Below are positions 8,167 through 16,746 of a stretch of DNA of 30,793 nt, piece after piece (within the stretch, counting starts at the first letter, position 1; each line of letters begins with the position of its first letter). The notes under the pieces were generated by a model that was not told where the DNA came from, did not search any database, and was given only the letters and a program-made list of their open reading frames with translations. This DNA comes from Caryophanales bacterium UBA1231 (GTDB lineage: Bacteria; Bacillota_I; Bacilli_A; ML615J-28; CAG-313). Location of the stretch: the NCBI GenBank assembly GCA_002309035.1, contig DBWT01000010.1, positions 1 to 30,793 of the forward strand. The letters run 5' to 3'. Both the position numbers and the translations under genes were made by a program.

Positions 8167-8917
8167 ATTTTAAATGTCTTTTATAAAAATTTACCATTTT
8201 AGGATTGATTTCATCAACATTGATAATTGTCATACAATCACAACTATTAAAATCATAATCGATGTAACCATTAGTACTAACTTTAACACCAAACTTAATG
8301 TAGGCTTTTAAAAGAGCGGGTAATTGATTGTATGCTTCATCATCACTATAGTTATCAATATCTAGATGTGATGGATATGAAAAACTATTATGTGTTGATA
8401 AAATGTTGTAATCTTGGAATATGAGATTTTTGTTTAAATAAGCAAGTGTCATATTATGAACGGAAGGATCAACGCCATGAAGGCTACAAGTACCAAAAAT
8501 ATATTTACAGTTTTTGATTCTGATGTATTCAAAGATACCTGCCCATAAAAGATTGATGACTGCACCAGTTCGATAATCGCCATGAACGACAGCACGACCT
8601 AATTCTAAAATCTCAAAATCACCTTTTTTCATTTCAGAAATATCAAATTCAGCCTCGCTTATGAAACGATTATTTCCTACAGTTTCTTTTGTGGAAAGTC
8701 GATATGTTCCAACAATTAGATGATTTTCCATATCTTCCACAATAACAGAATCAGATGTGGCATCATGTCCATCATCATCAATTCCCTCAATTGGAAGTTC
8801 AGGATTAAAATCTCTTAACAAATATTGATATCTTAACTTTTGAATATCTTTCAACTCATTTGGGTTGTTATGATCTAACATTCTTAAATTAAATTTACCA
8901 CTGTTATAACTGAACAT
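8165..8917 (-). CDS. OlsB-like GNAT N-acyltransferase
   Basis: 250-residue GNAT-fold protein of the group that includes ornithine N-acyltransferase OlsB and proteins often labelled putative hemolysin. Features fit that group: an N-terminal LRYQYLLRDF helix, a polar IVEDMENHLIVGTYRL strand pair, EAEFDIS, the core motif ILELGRAVVHGDYRTGAVINLLWAGI (split here by name only; about residues 100-127), FGTCSLHG, and the C-terminal LPALLKAYIKFGVKV and FNSCDCMTIINVDEI. OlsB moves an acyl chain from acyl-ACP to an amino group to form a lyso-amino-lipid. No OlsA-like second acyltransferase is in the window, so the acceptor and product are unknown. GAGGAGGAGG precedes the ATG. It is the last gene of the pepS operon, 17 nt after the MazG gene. 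Confidence 0.82.
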   Translation of the reverse strand: MFSYNSGKFNLRMLDHNNPNELKDIQKLRYQYLLRDFNPELPIEGIDDDGHDATSDSVIVEDMENHLIVGTYRLSTKETVGNNRFISEAEFDISEMKKGDFEILELGRAVVHGDYRTGAVINLLWAGIFEYIRIKNCKYIFGTCSLHGVDPSVHNMTLAYLNKNLIFQDYNILSTHNSFSYPSHLDIDNYSDDEAYNQLPALLKAYIKFGVKVSTNGYIDYDFNSCDCMTIINVDEINPKMVNFYKRHLK

Positions 8918-8934
8918 TATGCCTCCTCCTCTAA

Positions 8935-9261
8935 TTATTTATCTAATTCATTGTATTTTTTTGAGCTTCCATAAGCCTTTTCAACTGGATATTTGAGCTC
9001 ATTTTTTGTCATTTTTTCATTGATAATTTCGTCTACATCGAGCCCTAATTTATTCACTAAATCAAAACAATAGACTAAGACATCAGCTAATTCTTCTTTT
9101 ACATGATTCAAATCGTATTCTTCATTATTCCATTGAAAACACTCTAATAGCTCTGCTGCTTCGATGGAGATTGATTTAGCAAGATTAGATGGTGAATGGA
9201 ATTGTTCCCAATTGCGGTCTTTTGTAAATTTAATAATTCTATCGATTGTTTCTTGTTTCAT
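8935..9261 (-). CDS. MazG-like nucleotide pyrophosphohydrolase
   Basis: 108-residue all-alpha NTP pyrophosphohydrolase of the MazG/dCTPase (RS21-C6-like) type. Such enzymes hydrolyse non-standard or excess (d)NTPs to the monophosphate and pyrophosphate, as house-cleaning. The Mg2+-binding pattern is complete: E34, E37 in the first helix (IEAAELLECFQW) and E57, D60 in the second (EELADVLVYCFDL). The Trp-containing FQW run between them is typical of the dCTPase-like branch. The start at 9261 lies 7 nt after the upstream stop, whose TAG forms part of the AGGT ribosome site. It is in an operon with the aminopeptidase, the EEP hydrolase and the OlsB-like enzyme. Confidence 0.92.
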   Translation of the reverse strand: MKQETIDRIIKFTKDRNWEQFHSPSNLAKSISIEAAELLECFQWNNEEYDLNHVKEELADVLVYCFDLVNKLGLDVDEIINEKMTKNELKYPVEKAYGSSKKYNELDK

Positions 9262-9268
9262 AATTTAC

Positions 9269-10435
9269 CTACATAAGAATGAATTTCATCACAACTGGAT
9301 TGTGGTCTGAATAAACAAAATCAGTTTGTACATTTTCTAAACTATTAACTTGAACATTAGCTGAAACTAAAAAACCATCAACGATAATAGTGAAATTACC
9401 TGCTTTATATGGAATATCACAGTTACGACAAGTTGGTAATAATTCATCATTATTGTATTCTATGCAGCGTTTAATACCCATATATTCAGCTAAAATAGCA
9501 TATGGGAATGGTTGAGCCCAGCCTAAAGATGAAACATCATTTCTACCATTAATCTTTTCAACAGAATCACCAGTAAAGTCATGGTTGAAATCACCACCAC
9601 AAATACAATAGTTTCCTGCATCATATTCTTCTTGCATATCACCAAAAAGCATACGCATTTGACCTTCACGAATTGCATCATCATTACCGTAAGCTGAAAG
9701 ATGGGCATTGTATATTACTAAATATTTGCCATTGCTTGTTGGAATTTTAGTTTTAGAATAACAACGGTCCAAATCTAAAAACTTCGAAAAGCTTGTAGAG
9801 ATAGGAAGACTACGTCTAATAGCTGATTTGATAGGGAATCTACTTAGTGTTTCAATACCACTTTTAGATGCTCCATGTGGTTGTGAAAAAGGATACATCA
9901 AGAATGCTGAATGATAGTTGACAGCAAAATCATATGAATAATTTTCAAAATATGGATTGATAATATCTCTTTGATCAGTATGATAACTACGTGTTGAATC
10001 AAAGTCAATTTCTTGAATTACGACAAAATCAGGATTGAAGGAAGTAATCTTCTGCATACCTTGATTAATACAATCAATTACTGATTCTTTGCTTTTAGCC
10101 CAAGATTCTTTACCACCATCCATGAAGAATGTGAAATCTGGTGTATAAGCTCCAAAGCCAATATTTTGTGTAACAATTGTATATTCAGTATAAAGATTAA
10201 CATTACCCGTTTCTTCGTAACTAGCTCTTTGATTAACATCTAATACTTGATTATCAGGTATTCTTGAATAGCTAATAATAACATATAGTAAATATCCTGT
10301 TGCAATCAATATTACTGAAACAAACGTGATGATGACAACTCGCAAAGTAATACCAAGCCATCTTGGCATACGTTTCTTTTGACGAATTAATTCTTCATCA
10401 GCACTTTCTTGGGGAATTTGTTTTTCTTTTGCCAT
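9269..10435 (-). CDS. Membrane-anchored endonuclease/exonuclease/phosphatase family protein
   Basis: 388 residues. A positively charged N-terminus (1-27) and one membrane helix (about 28-54) place the catalytic domain outside the cell. The EEP fold is clear: VTQNIGFG at the start, VVIQEID with the metal-binding Glu, IYNAHLSAYG with the catalytic-loop His, GGDFNHDF with the Asp/Asn pair, and YSDHNPVVMKF with the final Asp-His pair. Members cleave phosphodiester bonds in nucleic acids, sphingomyelin or inositol phosphates. With an external domain, a lipid head group or extracellular DNA is as likely as any other substrate. The GIETLSRFPI run is typical of the family. AGGAG precedes the ATG and overlaps the stop codon of the aminopeptidase gene (9-nt gap). 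Confidence 0.9.
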   Translation of the reverse strand: MAKEKQIPQESADEELIRQKKRMPRWLGITLRVVIITFVSVILIATGYLLYVIISYSRIPDNQVLDVNQRASYEETGNVNLYTEYTIVTQNIGFGAYTPDFTFFMDGGKESWAKSKESVIDCINQGMQKITSFNPDFVVIQEIDFDSTRSYHTDQRDIINPYFENYSYDFAVNYHSAFLMYPFSQPHGASKSGIETLSRFPIKSAIRRSLPISTSFSKFLDLDRCYSKTKIPTSNGKYLVIYNAHLSAYGNDDAIREGQMRMLFGDMQEEYDAGNYCICGGDFNHDFTGDSVEKINGRNDVSSLGWAQPFPYAILAEYMGIKRCIEYNNDELLPTCRNCDIPYKAGNFTIIVDGFLVSANVQVNSLENVQTDFVYSDHNPVVMKFILM

Positions 10436-10444
10436 ATTTTACTC

Positions 10445-11668
10445 CTACGCCCATGTACCATTTTTAAATATTGTTACTAATTTATCATCATATGTTAATG
10501 CTTTAATTTCAAGATCGGCACTTCCAATCATGAAATCGATGTGAATCATTGAATCATTTAAGCCAACGGCTTTCTTTTCTTCTTCGCTCATGTTTTCAAA
10601 ACCATCGATTGCATCGTCAAAACCAGCACCTAAAGCTAAATGACAACATGCATTTTCATCATATAAAGTATTAAAGAACAATATACCTGTTTGATTAACT
10701 GGTGAATCAAATGGAACAAGTGCTACTTCGCCAAGACGTGATGCACCTTCATCCATATTAACAAGTTCAGTTAAAATCTTCTTAGCAGTTTCATCACCTA
10801 AGATTTCAACAACTTTTCCTTCTTTAAATTTAAAACCAAAATCTTTAATGACTGTTCCATAAAGTGATAATGGTTTTGTCGCATAAACTACACCTTCAGC
10901 TGTCTTTGGATCAGGTGATGTATAGCATTCTTCTGTTGGCATATTAGGATCATAAACTACACCATCAATTGTAGAAATAGAACCACCATGGAATAGTGTT
11001 TTACCAGTTAAAGAAATCTTAAAGTCTGTTCCATTACTACTTTTATAAAAAAGAGTCTTAATATTTAAACTATTTAAATAATCACATTTTTCATGAATGA
11101 ATTTGGCATGTTCTTTCCAGTTTTGAATAGGATTACCTTCTAGTCTTGTTGTATGATAAATAGCTTGCCATAATTTTTCAACAGCATTTTTCTTTGATTC
11201 ATTTGGAAATACCTTACATGCCCATTTAACACCAGGATAGCCAATGATTGTCCATTGATATTTATTATCCATTTGATCACGATATTTCTTTAAGACTTTA
11301 CTTCTTGATTGACGTGATTTCATTAGTTTTTCTTTATCCACTTCTTTTAAAGCATCAGGATCTTCAGACATAATATGAATCATGGCAGGAAGAGTTGTAA
11401 GCATATCTTTATATTTTTCTTCAACCCAAGGTCTTACAGTAGATAAAGTGTCGATTGATTGATATTTGTAATTTAACTTAACAATAGCATCATCGCTCCA
11501 CTCAACACGTACTTCTTTGGCACCTAATTTATAACATTCTTCCACAACATATTTAACTAGTGGATATGCTTCAAGAGCCGCATTTATAATTACATATTGA
11601 TCTTTTTGAATATTAACACCTTGTTTTGCTATAAGCTTAGCAAATTTCTTTAAATCACTTTGTTTCAT
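10445..11668 (-). CDS. M29 family aminopeptidase (AmpS/PepS type)
   Basis: 407-residue cytoplasmic metallo-aminopeptidase of family M29, which removes N-terminal residues from peptides with two divalent metal ions. Expected metal ligands are present: Glu in the PTEECYTSP run, Glu in RLGEVALVP, His in CCHLALG, and the His-x-Asp of MIHIDFMIG near the C-terminus. The N-terminal half carries the usual KFAKLIAKQGVNIQKDQYV start. The frame is open to 11707, but the ATG at 11668 is the true start: it has GAGGTG 7 nt upstream, and the extra 13 codons do not resemble the family. It is the first gene of a four-gene operon (aminopeptidase, EEP hydrolase, MazG, OlsB-like), with spacings of 9, 7 and 17 nt. 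Confidence 0.95.
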   Translation of the reverse strand: MKQSDLKKFAKLIAKQGVNIQKDQYVIINAALEAYPLVKYVVEECYKLGAKEVRVEWSDDAIVKLNYKYQSIDTLSTVRPWVEEKYKDMLTTLPAMIHIMSEDPDALKEVDKEKLMKSRQSRSKVLKKYRDQMDNKYQWTIIGYPGVKWACKVFPNESKKNAVEKLWQAIYHTTRLEGNPIQNWKEHAKFIHEKCDYLNSLNIKTLFYKSSNGTDFKISLTGKTLFHGGSISTIDGVVYDPNMPTEECYTSPDPKTAEGVVYATKPLSLYGTVIKDFGFKFKEGKVVEILGDETAKKILTELVNMDEGASRLGEVALVPFDSPVNQTGILFFNTLYDENACCHLALGAGFDDAIDGFENMSEEEKKAVGLNDSMIHIDFMIGSADLEIKALTYDDKLVTIFKNGTWA

Positions 11669-11689
11669 GATTGTCACCTCTTTTTCCAT

Positions 11690-11695
11690 ATTATA
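11690..11695 (-). promoter_or_regulatory. Possible -10 box of the aminopeptidase operon
   Basis: A perfect TATAAT on the minus strand 21 nt before the ATG at 11668. No convincing -35 is seen at the right spacing, and the surrounding run of TA steps makes other -10 choices possible. Confidence 0.4.
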
Positions 11696-11725
11696 TATAG
11701 TATACAATAAAAATATCTTTTTATA

Positions 11726-11776
11726 AAGAAAAAAACAATAGTAACTTCATTACAGCGTAAAAGATTACTATTGTTT
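11726..11776 (-). terminator. Strong terminator after the two-component genes
   Basis: A 12-bp perfect stem (AAACAATAGTAA, 11765-11776 on the minus strand, with 11733-11744) encloses a 20-nt loop that has its own short TTAC/GTAA pairing. The minus strand continues into seven T, C, three T. It lies 38 nt after the kinase stop codon and ends the importer/two-component region. Confidence 0.85.
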
Positions 11777-11814
11777 ATTATGTTTTTATAGAAAAATAAT
11801 ATGATAGTTCTAAA

Positions 11815-13068
11815 TTATTGTTTTAAATAAATATCAAATGTAATAGTATTATTTAAACCACTTGCTTTTATTTCACCTTTGTGTAAGCAAATGATTTCTT
11901 TTGCTATAGAAAGGCCAATACCTGTTCCACCAGTTTCTGAGTTTCGATCACTATCTAATCTTGTAAAACGATTGAATAAGTAATCAAGATTACCATCAGG
12001 GACATTTGCTTCATTCATAAATATTAAATGAATACCTTTTGTATCTTTTGAAAGTTGGACTTTAATCTCCCCAGTACTATATTTATATGCATTATCTAGC
12101 ATAATAAAGCATAATTCATTAAGCAATTCTTGATTACCATAATATTCGATGTCATTTTCAATATTAGTAGATAATTGTTGATTATTAACTTTAAAGATAT
12201 TAGCACAATCATCAATTGTTTCATTTAGTGTACTACTTAGATTGAAAGTTGAAAATTTAAAATCATCCATGCCTTCATCCATTTTAGATAGAAGAGTTAA
12301 TTGATTAGTAAGTTTTCTTAATCTTTCAACTTGTTTCTTTATTGATTCACTCCATTTCGAAGCACCATTTTCAAGTTCAATAACTTCAGTGTTTGCTGAA
12401 ATAATTGTAAGTGGTGTTTTTAATTCATGTGAAGCATCAGTGATGAAACGTTTTTGTTTTTCTTGGTTTTTCACAAATGGTTTAACAACGATCTTCGATA
12501 AAATCACAATCAAAATAAAGACAAGGAAATATCCACCTAAGCTAATAAAGAAACTGATTAAGAAGAATGATTTAACTGTGTTTAATTCTTTAGTACATTC
12601 TAAAAAGACAATTCTTTTACCATCCTCCGTTTTATAGAAACGGAAGTTTTGATAATAACCTCTTAAACGATTATTATTACTTACTACCTTGGCATATTCT
12701 TTAGCACTTTCTTCATCGATGGATGCGATATTATCAAGTTCCATTGATGTTATTTCGCCATCTTCAAGGTTAACAATAAAATATCTTGTTTGAAATCTTG
12801 CTTCTGGGCCACGGTCAAAGAAAAAATCATCAGGTCTTTCAAGTGGTAATTCTCCTTCATTTTGAATTGGTAGTTCACCACCATTTTGAGGTGGTTGTTC
12901 TTCTTTTTTGAAATCTTCAACTTGAAGAATTCTTTTGATGGTTTGATCACTTTCATTGTTTATTCTTAAACAATTGGAAATATTGATTGTTCCAATGATA
13001 AATGCTAAAACAACAAAAAGCGATAGCATCGTAATTAAAATAAACTTTTGACGATATTTACTTATCAC
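11815..13068 (-). CDS. Sensor histidine kinase of a two-component pair
   Basis: 417-residue membrane kinase with a GTG start that overlaps the regulator gene by 11 nt. Layout: membrane helix 1 (about 9-30), an extracellular sensor part of about 130 residues, membrane helix 2 (about 165-192), HisKA with the phospho-acceptor H214 in DASHELKTPL, then HATPase_c with the N box (LDNAYKYS) and G box (GGTGIGLSIAKEI). No HAMP linker is evident between helix 2 and HisKA. The sensor contains two near-repeated NGGELP/NEGELP units rich in Pro, Gly and Glu (about residues 61-75). It phosphorylates the OmpR-type partner encoded just upstream. It lies downstream of the BtuF/FecCD-type importer with no hairpin between, so a metal, cofactor or siderophore signal is possible; this is inference. 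Confidence 0.95.
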   Translation of the reverse strand: MISKYRQKFILITMLSLFVVLAFIIGTINISNCLRINNESDQTIKRILQVEDFKKEEQPPQNGGELPIQNEGELPLERPDDFFFDRGPEARFQTRYFIVNLEDGEITSMELDNIASIDEESAKEYAKVVSNNNRLRGYYQNFRFYKTEDGKRIVFLECTKELNTVKSFFLISFFISLGGYFLVFILIVILSKIVVKPFVKNQEKQKRFITDASHELKTPLTIISANTEVIELENGASKWSESIKKQVERLRKLTNQLTLLSKMDEGMDDFKFSTFNLSSTLNETIDDCANIFKVNNQQLSTNIENDIEYYGNQELLNELCFIMLDNAYKYSTGEIKVQLSKDTKGIHLIFMNEANVPDGNLDYLFNRFTRLDSDRNSETGGTGIGLSIAKEIICLHKGEIKASGLNNTITFDIYLKQ

Positions 13069-13741
13069 TGGAAACCTCCAAATAATAACCTAAATTTCTT
13101 TTAGCTTTAATTTCAATATTAGAACCAACTGTTTTAAGTTTTTTTCTTAAGTATGAAATATTGACCCATACAATATCATCATATACTTCACTTTCTAGAC
13201 CCCAGATTTTATCGAGTAGACTAGTGACAGGGTGAATAATATTAGGGTTCTTCATAAATTCAACTAGAAGTTGGAATTCTTTGTTCATTAAGTCAATTGT
13301 GCCAAGAGGCGTTTTTAATTTAAATGTGATTAAATCAACAGTTGTATTACCTAATGATAATTCATTTGAAACCTTTTGTGTTTCGCTTCGTCTTGAAAGA
13401 GCTCTAATACGAGCTAATAGTTCTTGTGTTGAAAATGGTTTTGCTAGATAATCATCAGCACCGCTATCGAGACCTTGAACCTTATCACTAATTTGTGTTT
13501 TAGCTGTGAGTAGTATAATAGGTGTTTTATTACCTTGTTCTCTGATGATTTTAAGAGCTGTAATACCATCACGCTTAGGCATCATGATGTCTAAAATAAT
13601 GACATCATAGTCGTATGCTAAAGCATAATCCGTCGCATCAACACCATTATAAACGACGTCAACCGCATAATTATTGTGTTTAAATATGACTTCTAAAGCA
13701 CTTGCAAGTTCGACTTCATCTTCGGCAAGTAATATTCTCAT
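13058..13741 (-). CDS. OmpR/PhoB-type response regulator
   Basis: 227-residue response regulator. The receiver domain (1-120) has the acid pocket E7/D8, phospho-acceptor D51 in IILDIMMPKRDG, T79 and K101 in YLAKPF. A winged-helix DNA-binding domain (about 128-225) has the usual LMNKEFQLLVEFMKN and VWVNISYLRKKL elements. A GAGGTG site 7 nt before the ATG fixes the start. Its 3' end overlaps the kinase start, so the two are translated together. An extended -10 precedes it with 11-bp-spaced direct repeats, which suggests autoregulation. No terminator lies between it and the importer genes upstream, so read-through from them is also likely. Confidence 0.96.
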   Translation of the reverse strand: MRILLAEDEVELASALEVIFKHNNYAVDVVYNGVDATDYALAYDYDVIILDIMMPKRDGITALKIIREQGNKTPIILLTAKTQISDKVQGLDSGADDYLAKPFSTQELLARIRALSRRSETQKVSNELSLGNTTVDLITFKLKTPLGTIDLMNKEFQLLVEFMKNPNIIHPVTSLLDKIWGLESEVYDDIVWVNISYLRKKLKTVGSNIEIKAKRNLGYYLEVSSDK

Positions 13742-13765
13742 AGCTTTTCACCTCTTTTCAACATC

Positions 13766-13798
13766 ATTATATCATTGTTACTTTAAACTAAACTTAAA
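13766..13798 (-). promoter_or_regulatory. Extended -10 promoter with direct repeats before the response regulator
   Basis: Minus strand TGATATAAT (13766-13774) is an extended -10. Upstream, TTTAAG (13793-13798) and TTTAAA (13782-13787) are direct repeats exactly 11 bp apart, one helical turn, in the position of the -35. That spacing is typical of OmpR/PhoB-type binding sites. Binding by this regulator is inferred. Confidence 0.5.
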
Positions 13799-13804
13799 AC
13801 TTTT

Positions 13805-14950
13805 TTATTTTAATAATTCTTCAATATCGATTTGTTGATAGCCACCATATGAAAAAGGATATGCATTAATTTGTTCACTTAAGGCTTCACCTAAAAACAT
13901 CATAGTTACTTCATCTAATTTTTCATTGATATCAAAGTTAGCAAAAAGATTTGGATATACAACATATGCACTATACCAAGCATTAACTAAGGCAAGTTCT
14001 ACATTAGTATAGTATGCATTATATGCAAGTTGTAAATATACTTTATTTTCATTAAATGCTTTGATTGTATCAAACATTGTTGGATCATTTTGATAAAGTG
14101 GTTTAATGTTTTTGATTGATGCAGCATCAAGAATAATGATATCAGCAACTGCACCCAATGTGATAAACTTTTCTTCTTCAATCTTTTGAATGCCATTTAA
14201 AGCTAAATCGCTTGCGGCATTCTTGATGTTCGCCACACCAAATGGTGCATAATTACTTGAAGTAAACAAATGATTGGTTGTACCCCAGTTACCTAAACCG
14301 CCAATATAAACTAATGGTTTTTCTTCTTCCGCAACATCTTTTGTAAGATCTTGAAGATTTTGCTTTTCTTGTTCAATATAATCAGTTAGAGTTTTTGCAC
14401 GATCAGCTTTATCAAAAACAGTGCCTAATAATAAAAGGCTTTGTTTTAAACGTTCATCAAAAACGCCTTGTGAACCATAGCTTAAAGTAATCACTGGAAC
14501 ACCTACTTGTTCAATTAAGGCTTGTGCAACTAAAGTATCAGTATATTCAGATATGATAATATCTGGATTACAGTTAAGAATCTTTTCCGCTTCAGCAACT
14601 TGCATATTAGGTCCACCAACACCACAAGATGGAAGTTTGCTAAAATCTTCTTCATATCTTATATAATAAGGACGAGCAACATTATCAAACATTTTAGGTC
14701 TTGAATCGACTGTTTTATTTTCAATATCTTCAACACCTACTAAATTCTCGCTACCACAAATGTATGCGTAAAGTCTTAAAGCTCCGCCCCCAATACATAC
14801 AACTCTTTTGTATGAACCTGGTTTGATATTACTCTCCATCCCAATCAAGTCAGTCACTGTAATTGTTTCTTCTTCGTCTTTTAATGTAAAAGAACAACCA
14901 CTTATAAATATAACACATAATAAAATAATTATTGATATATATTTTTTCAT
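13805..14950 (-). CDS. Substrate-binding lipoprotein of an iron/cobalamin-type ABC importer
   Basis: 381-residue lipoprotein with lipobox ISGC (Cys19), of the BtuF/FepB/TroA-like periplasmic-binding family. Visible marks are RVVCIGGGALRLYAYICGSENLVGVED (only its ends, RVVCIGG and LVGVED, are diagnostic), the helical backbone around residues 120-200 containing NPDIIISEYTD and VPVITLSYG, and the C-terminal lobe with GAVADIIILDA and NKVYLQL. Members bind ferric siderophores, haem, cobalamin or metal chelates and pass them to the FecCD permease. The particular ligand cannot be read. It starts 1 nt after the ATPase stop; its ribosome site GGAGAA is formed by the last ATPase codons. No terminator follows it before the response regulator. 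Confidence 0.92.
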   Translation of the reverse strand: MKKYISIIILLCVIFISGCSFTLKDEEETITVTDLIGMESNIKPGSYKRVVCIGGGALRLYAYICGSENLVGVEDIENKTVDSRPKMFDNVARPYYIRYEEDFSKLPSCGVGGPNMQVAEAEKILNCNPDIIISEYTDTLVAQALIEQVGVPVITLSYGSQGVFDERLKQSLLLLGTVFDKADRAKTLTDYIEQEKQNLQDLTKDVAEEEKPLVYIGGLGNWGTTNHLFTSSNYAPFGVANIKNAASDLALNGIQKIEEEKFITLGAVADIIILDAASIKNIKPLYQNDPTMFDTIKAFNENKVYLQLAYNAYYTNVELALVNAWYSAYVVYPNLFANFDINEKLDEVTMMFLGEALSEQINAYPFSYGGYQQIDIEELLK

Positions 14951-14951
14951 A

Positions 14952-15707
14952 TTATTCTCCTAAAGCAACAAATTTAAAATCTTCGTGTTTAATGATTTTC
15001 ACTGAAGCATCATAAGTTAACGACAATAATTCATCTGTTAAATGATCAGCATCACATTTTTTTAAAACCTTGCCGTCTTTTAACAAAACGAAACAGTCGC
15101 TATATTTTAAAGCATTATTAATATCATGGATTGCTGTAACAACAGTCTTATGATATTTTTTTATTATTTCTTTTAATTCTATTAAAACTAATGCTTCGCC
15201 AACAATATCTAAAGATGATGTTGGTTCATCTAAAATAATAAATGGTGTATCTTGAATTAAGGCTTTTGTGATTAAGACTTTTTGAAGTTCACCACCACTT
15301 AATTCATCAATACTTTTTTCAGTCAAGTGTTCTATCTGAATTTCTTTAACATATTTATTAACAATATCGATATCAGTTTGTTTTGGAACTACATCAAAGT
15401 AAGGAAGTCTTCCAAGAATTAAAACATCTTTAACTGATAAATGTTTCAATTCATTGATTTGTGGTAAATATGATAAATATTTTGCTCGCTCTTTGATTTT
15501 TAATTCAGTTATGTCTTTATCATCAATCATAATCTTGCCATCTACATTAATTAATCCTAATATAGCTTTTAGTAGTGTTGTTTTTCCACTACCATTTTTA
15601 CCAAGAATTGTGATTAGTTGTCCTTCTTCTAATTCTAGATTAATATCATTTAAAACAAGTGGAAGCTTTTGATGATATCTAAAATTGACATTATTAATTT
15701 TTAACAT
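14952..15707 (-). CDS. ATP-binding protein of the iron/cobalamin-type importer
   Basis: 251-residue ABC ATPase of the FecE/BtuD/FhuC type. Walker A is GKNGSGKT (residues 36-43), followed by the Q loop in LSYLPQINEL, the signature LSGGELQKVLI, Walker B IILDEPTSSLD and switch His in AIHDIN. The ATG at 15707 is chosen over the long open upstream stretch to 15782, since GAGGAAG stands 8 nt before it and the protein then begins with the normal MLKINNVNFRY strand. It overlaps the end of the permease gene by 14 nt, which implies coupled translation and fixed subunit ratio. Confidence 0.95.
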   Translation of the reverse strand: MLKINNVNFRYHQKLPLVLNDINLELEEGQLITILGKNGSGKTTLLKAILGLINVDGKIMIDDKDITELKIKERAKYLSYLPQINELKHLSVKDVLILGRLPYFDVVPKQTDIDIVNKYVKEIQIEHLTEKSIDELSGGELQKVLITKALIQDTPFIILDEPTSSLDIVGEALVLIELKEIIKKYHKTVVTAIHDINNALKYSDCFVLLKDGKVLKKCDADHLTDELLSLTYDASVKIIKHEDFKFVALGE

Positions 15708-16746
15708 GATAAATACTTCCTCTTTTTGTAAATAATAAGAATAGAAAGAAAGGTGCACCAATAAGTGCCATGACAACACCAACAGGAAGACTTGTACCGT
15801 TAGTGATAGAACGAGCTAAAGTATCAGAAAATAACAATAAAATACTTCCACAAAGAATAGTTACAGGTATGGTCTTCTTATGATCATAACCAAATAGTCT
15901 TTTAACAATGTGTGGCGCAACCAATCCCACAAAAGAAATAATTCCAAAAAACGATACAGCACATGCTGTAATAAGCGATGTAATAACTAAAGATATGATT
16001 CTTATAACTTTAACATTGACCCCACTACTGATTGCTTGGTCTAAGCCTAATAAAAGTGAATTATATTTAAAACTAAGAATTGTTGTTATAACAATAGATA
16101 TCAATACAACAATAGATAGTATTATATCAGTCTTATAGGTTGCTCTCGATAAATCACCAATGTTCCAAATAACAGCTTGTGAAATACCGATATCTTCAGC
16201 AAAATACTGAATTAAAGTAGTTAAAGCAGTCCAAACAGCAGCCATCGTAACCCCAATTAAAACAATTGTTGATTCATTAAACGCTTTAATATTAGAAAGT
16301 AAAAGAATAACAACAATCGATAAAAAGGCAAAAAAGAAAGCAAAAAGTGATGTTTGATATGGATTTGCTGATGCAATTGTATCCTTTAAAGCATTACTTG
16401 AAGAAATTCCAGTTGAAAAAATAAGAATTGAAAGGTTCGCCCCAAAGACAGCAGCATTAGATACACCTAGTGTGGAAGGTGATGCCATTTCATTGTTAAG
16501 AACTGTCTGCATAACTAATCCAGCCAAAGTTAATCCTCCACCGCACACGATTCCCGCAATAATCCTTGGCATTCTAATTCGCCAAATGATTCTATTTTGT
16601 GCATCAGTACCTTTAAAAATGAAAGCCTTCAAAGTATCGATAAAAGACATATTTGATGAGCCAATAAATAAAGAAGCTAAAAATAAACCAATAAGAAGCG
16701 AAATCATCACTAAAACAATAATCAAATACTTCTTGTTTTTAGTCAT
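15694..16746 (-). CDS. FecCD-family permease of the importer
   Basis: 350-residue membrane protein of the FecCD family, with 9-10 hydrophobic helices. Family runs include WRIRMPRIIAGIVCGGGLTLAG (its core RMPRIIAG is diagnostic), NEMASPSTLGVSNAAVFGA, GISQAVIWNIGDLS, FFGIISFVGLVAPHIVKRLFG and LPVGVVMALIGAPFFLFLL. It forms, probably as a homodimer, the channel through which the substrate carried by the lipoprotein is moved. In-frame starts exist at 16761 (TTG), 16752 and 16746 (ATG). I take 16746 because GGTG lies about 6 nt before it; the choice changes only a few residues. It overlaps the end of the aminotransferase-type lyase gene by 8 nt. Confidence 0.94.
   Translation of the reverse strand: MTKNKKYLIIVLVMISLLIGLFLASLFIGSSNMSFIDTLKAFIFKGTDAQNRIIWRIRMPRIIAGIVCGGGLTLAGLVMQTVLNNEMASPSTLGVSNAAVFGANLSILIFSTGISSSNALKDTIASANPYQTSLFAFFFAFLSIVVILLLSNIKAFNESTIVLIGVTMAAVWTALTTLIQYFAEDIGISQAVIWNIGDLSRATYKTDIILSIVVLISIVITTILSFKYNSLLLGLDQAISSGVNVKVIRIISLVITSLITACAVSFFGIISFVGLVAPHIVKRLFGYDHKKTIPVTILCGSILLLFSDTLARSITNGTSLPVGVVMALIGAPFFLFLLFTKRGSIYHVKN

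Noticed and set aside
15708..15782. N-terminal extension of the ABC ATPase
   Set aside because: It overlaps the permease coding sequence more deeply and does not resemble ATPase N-termini; a good ribosome site precedes 15707.
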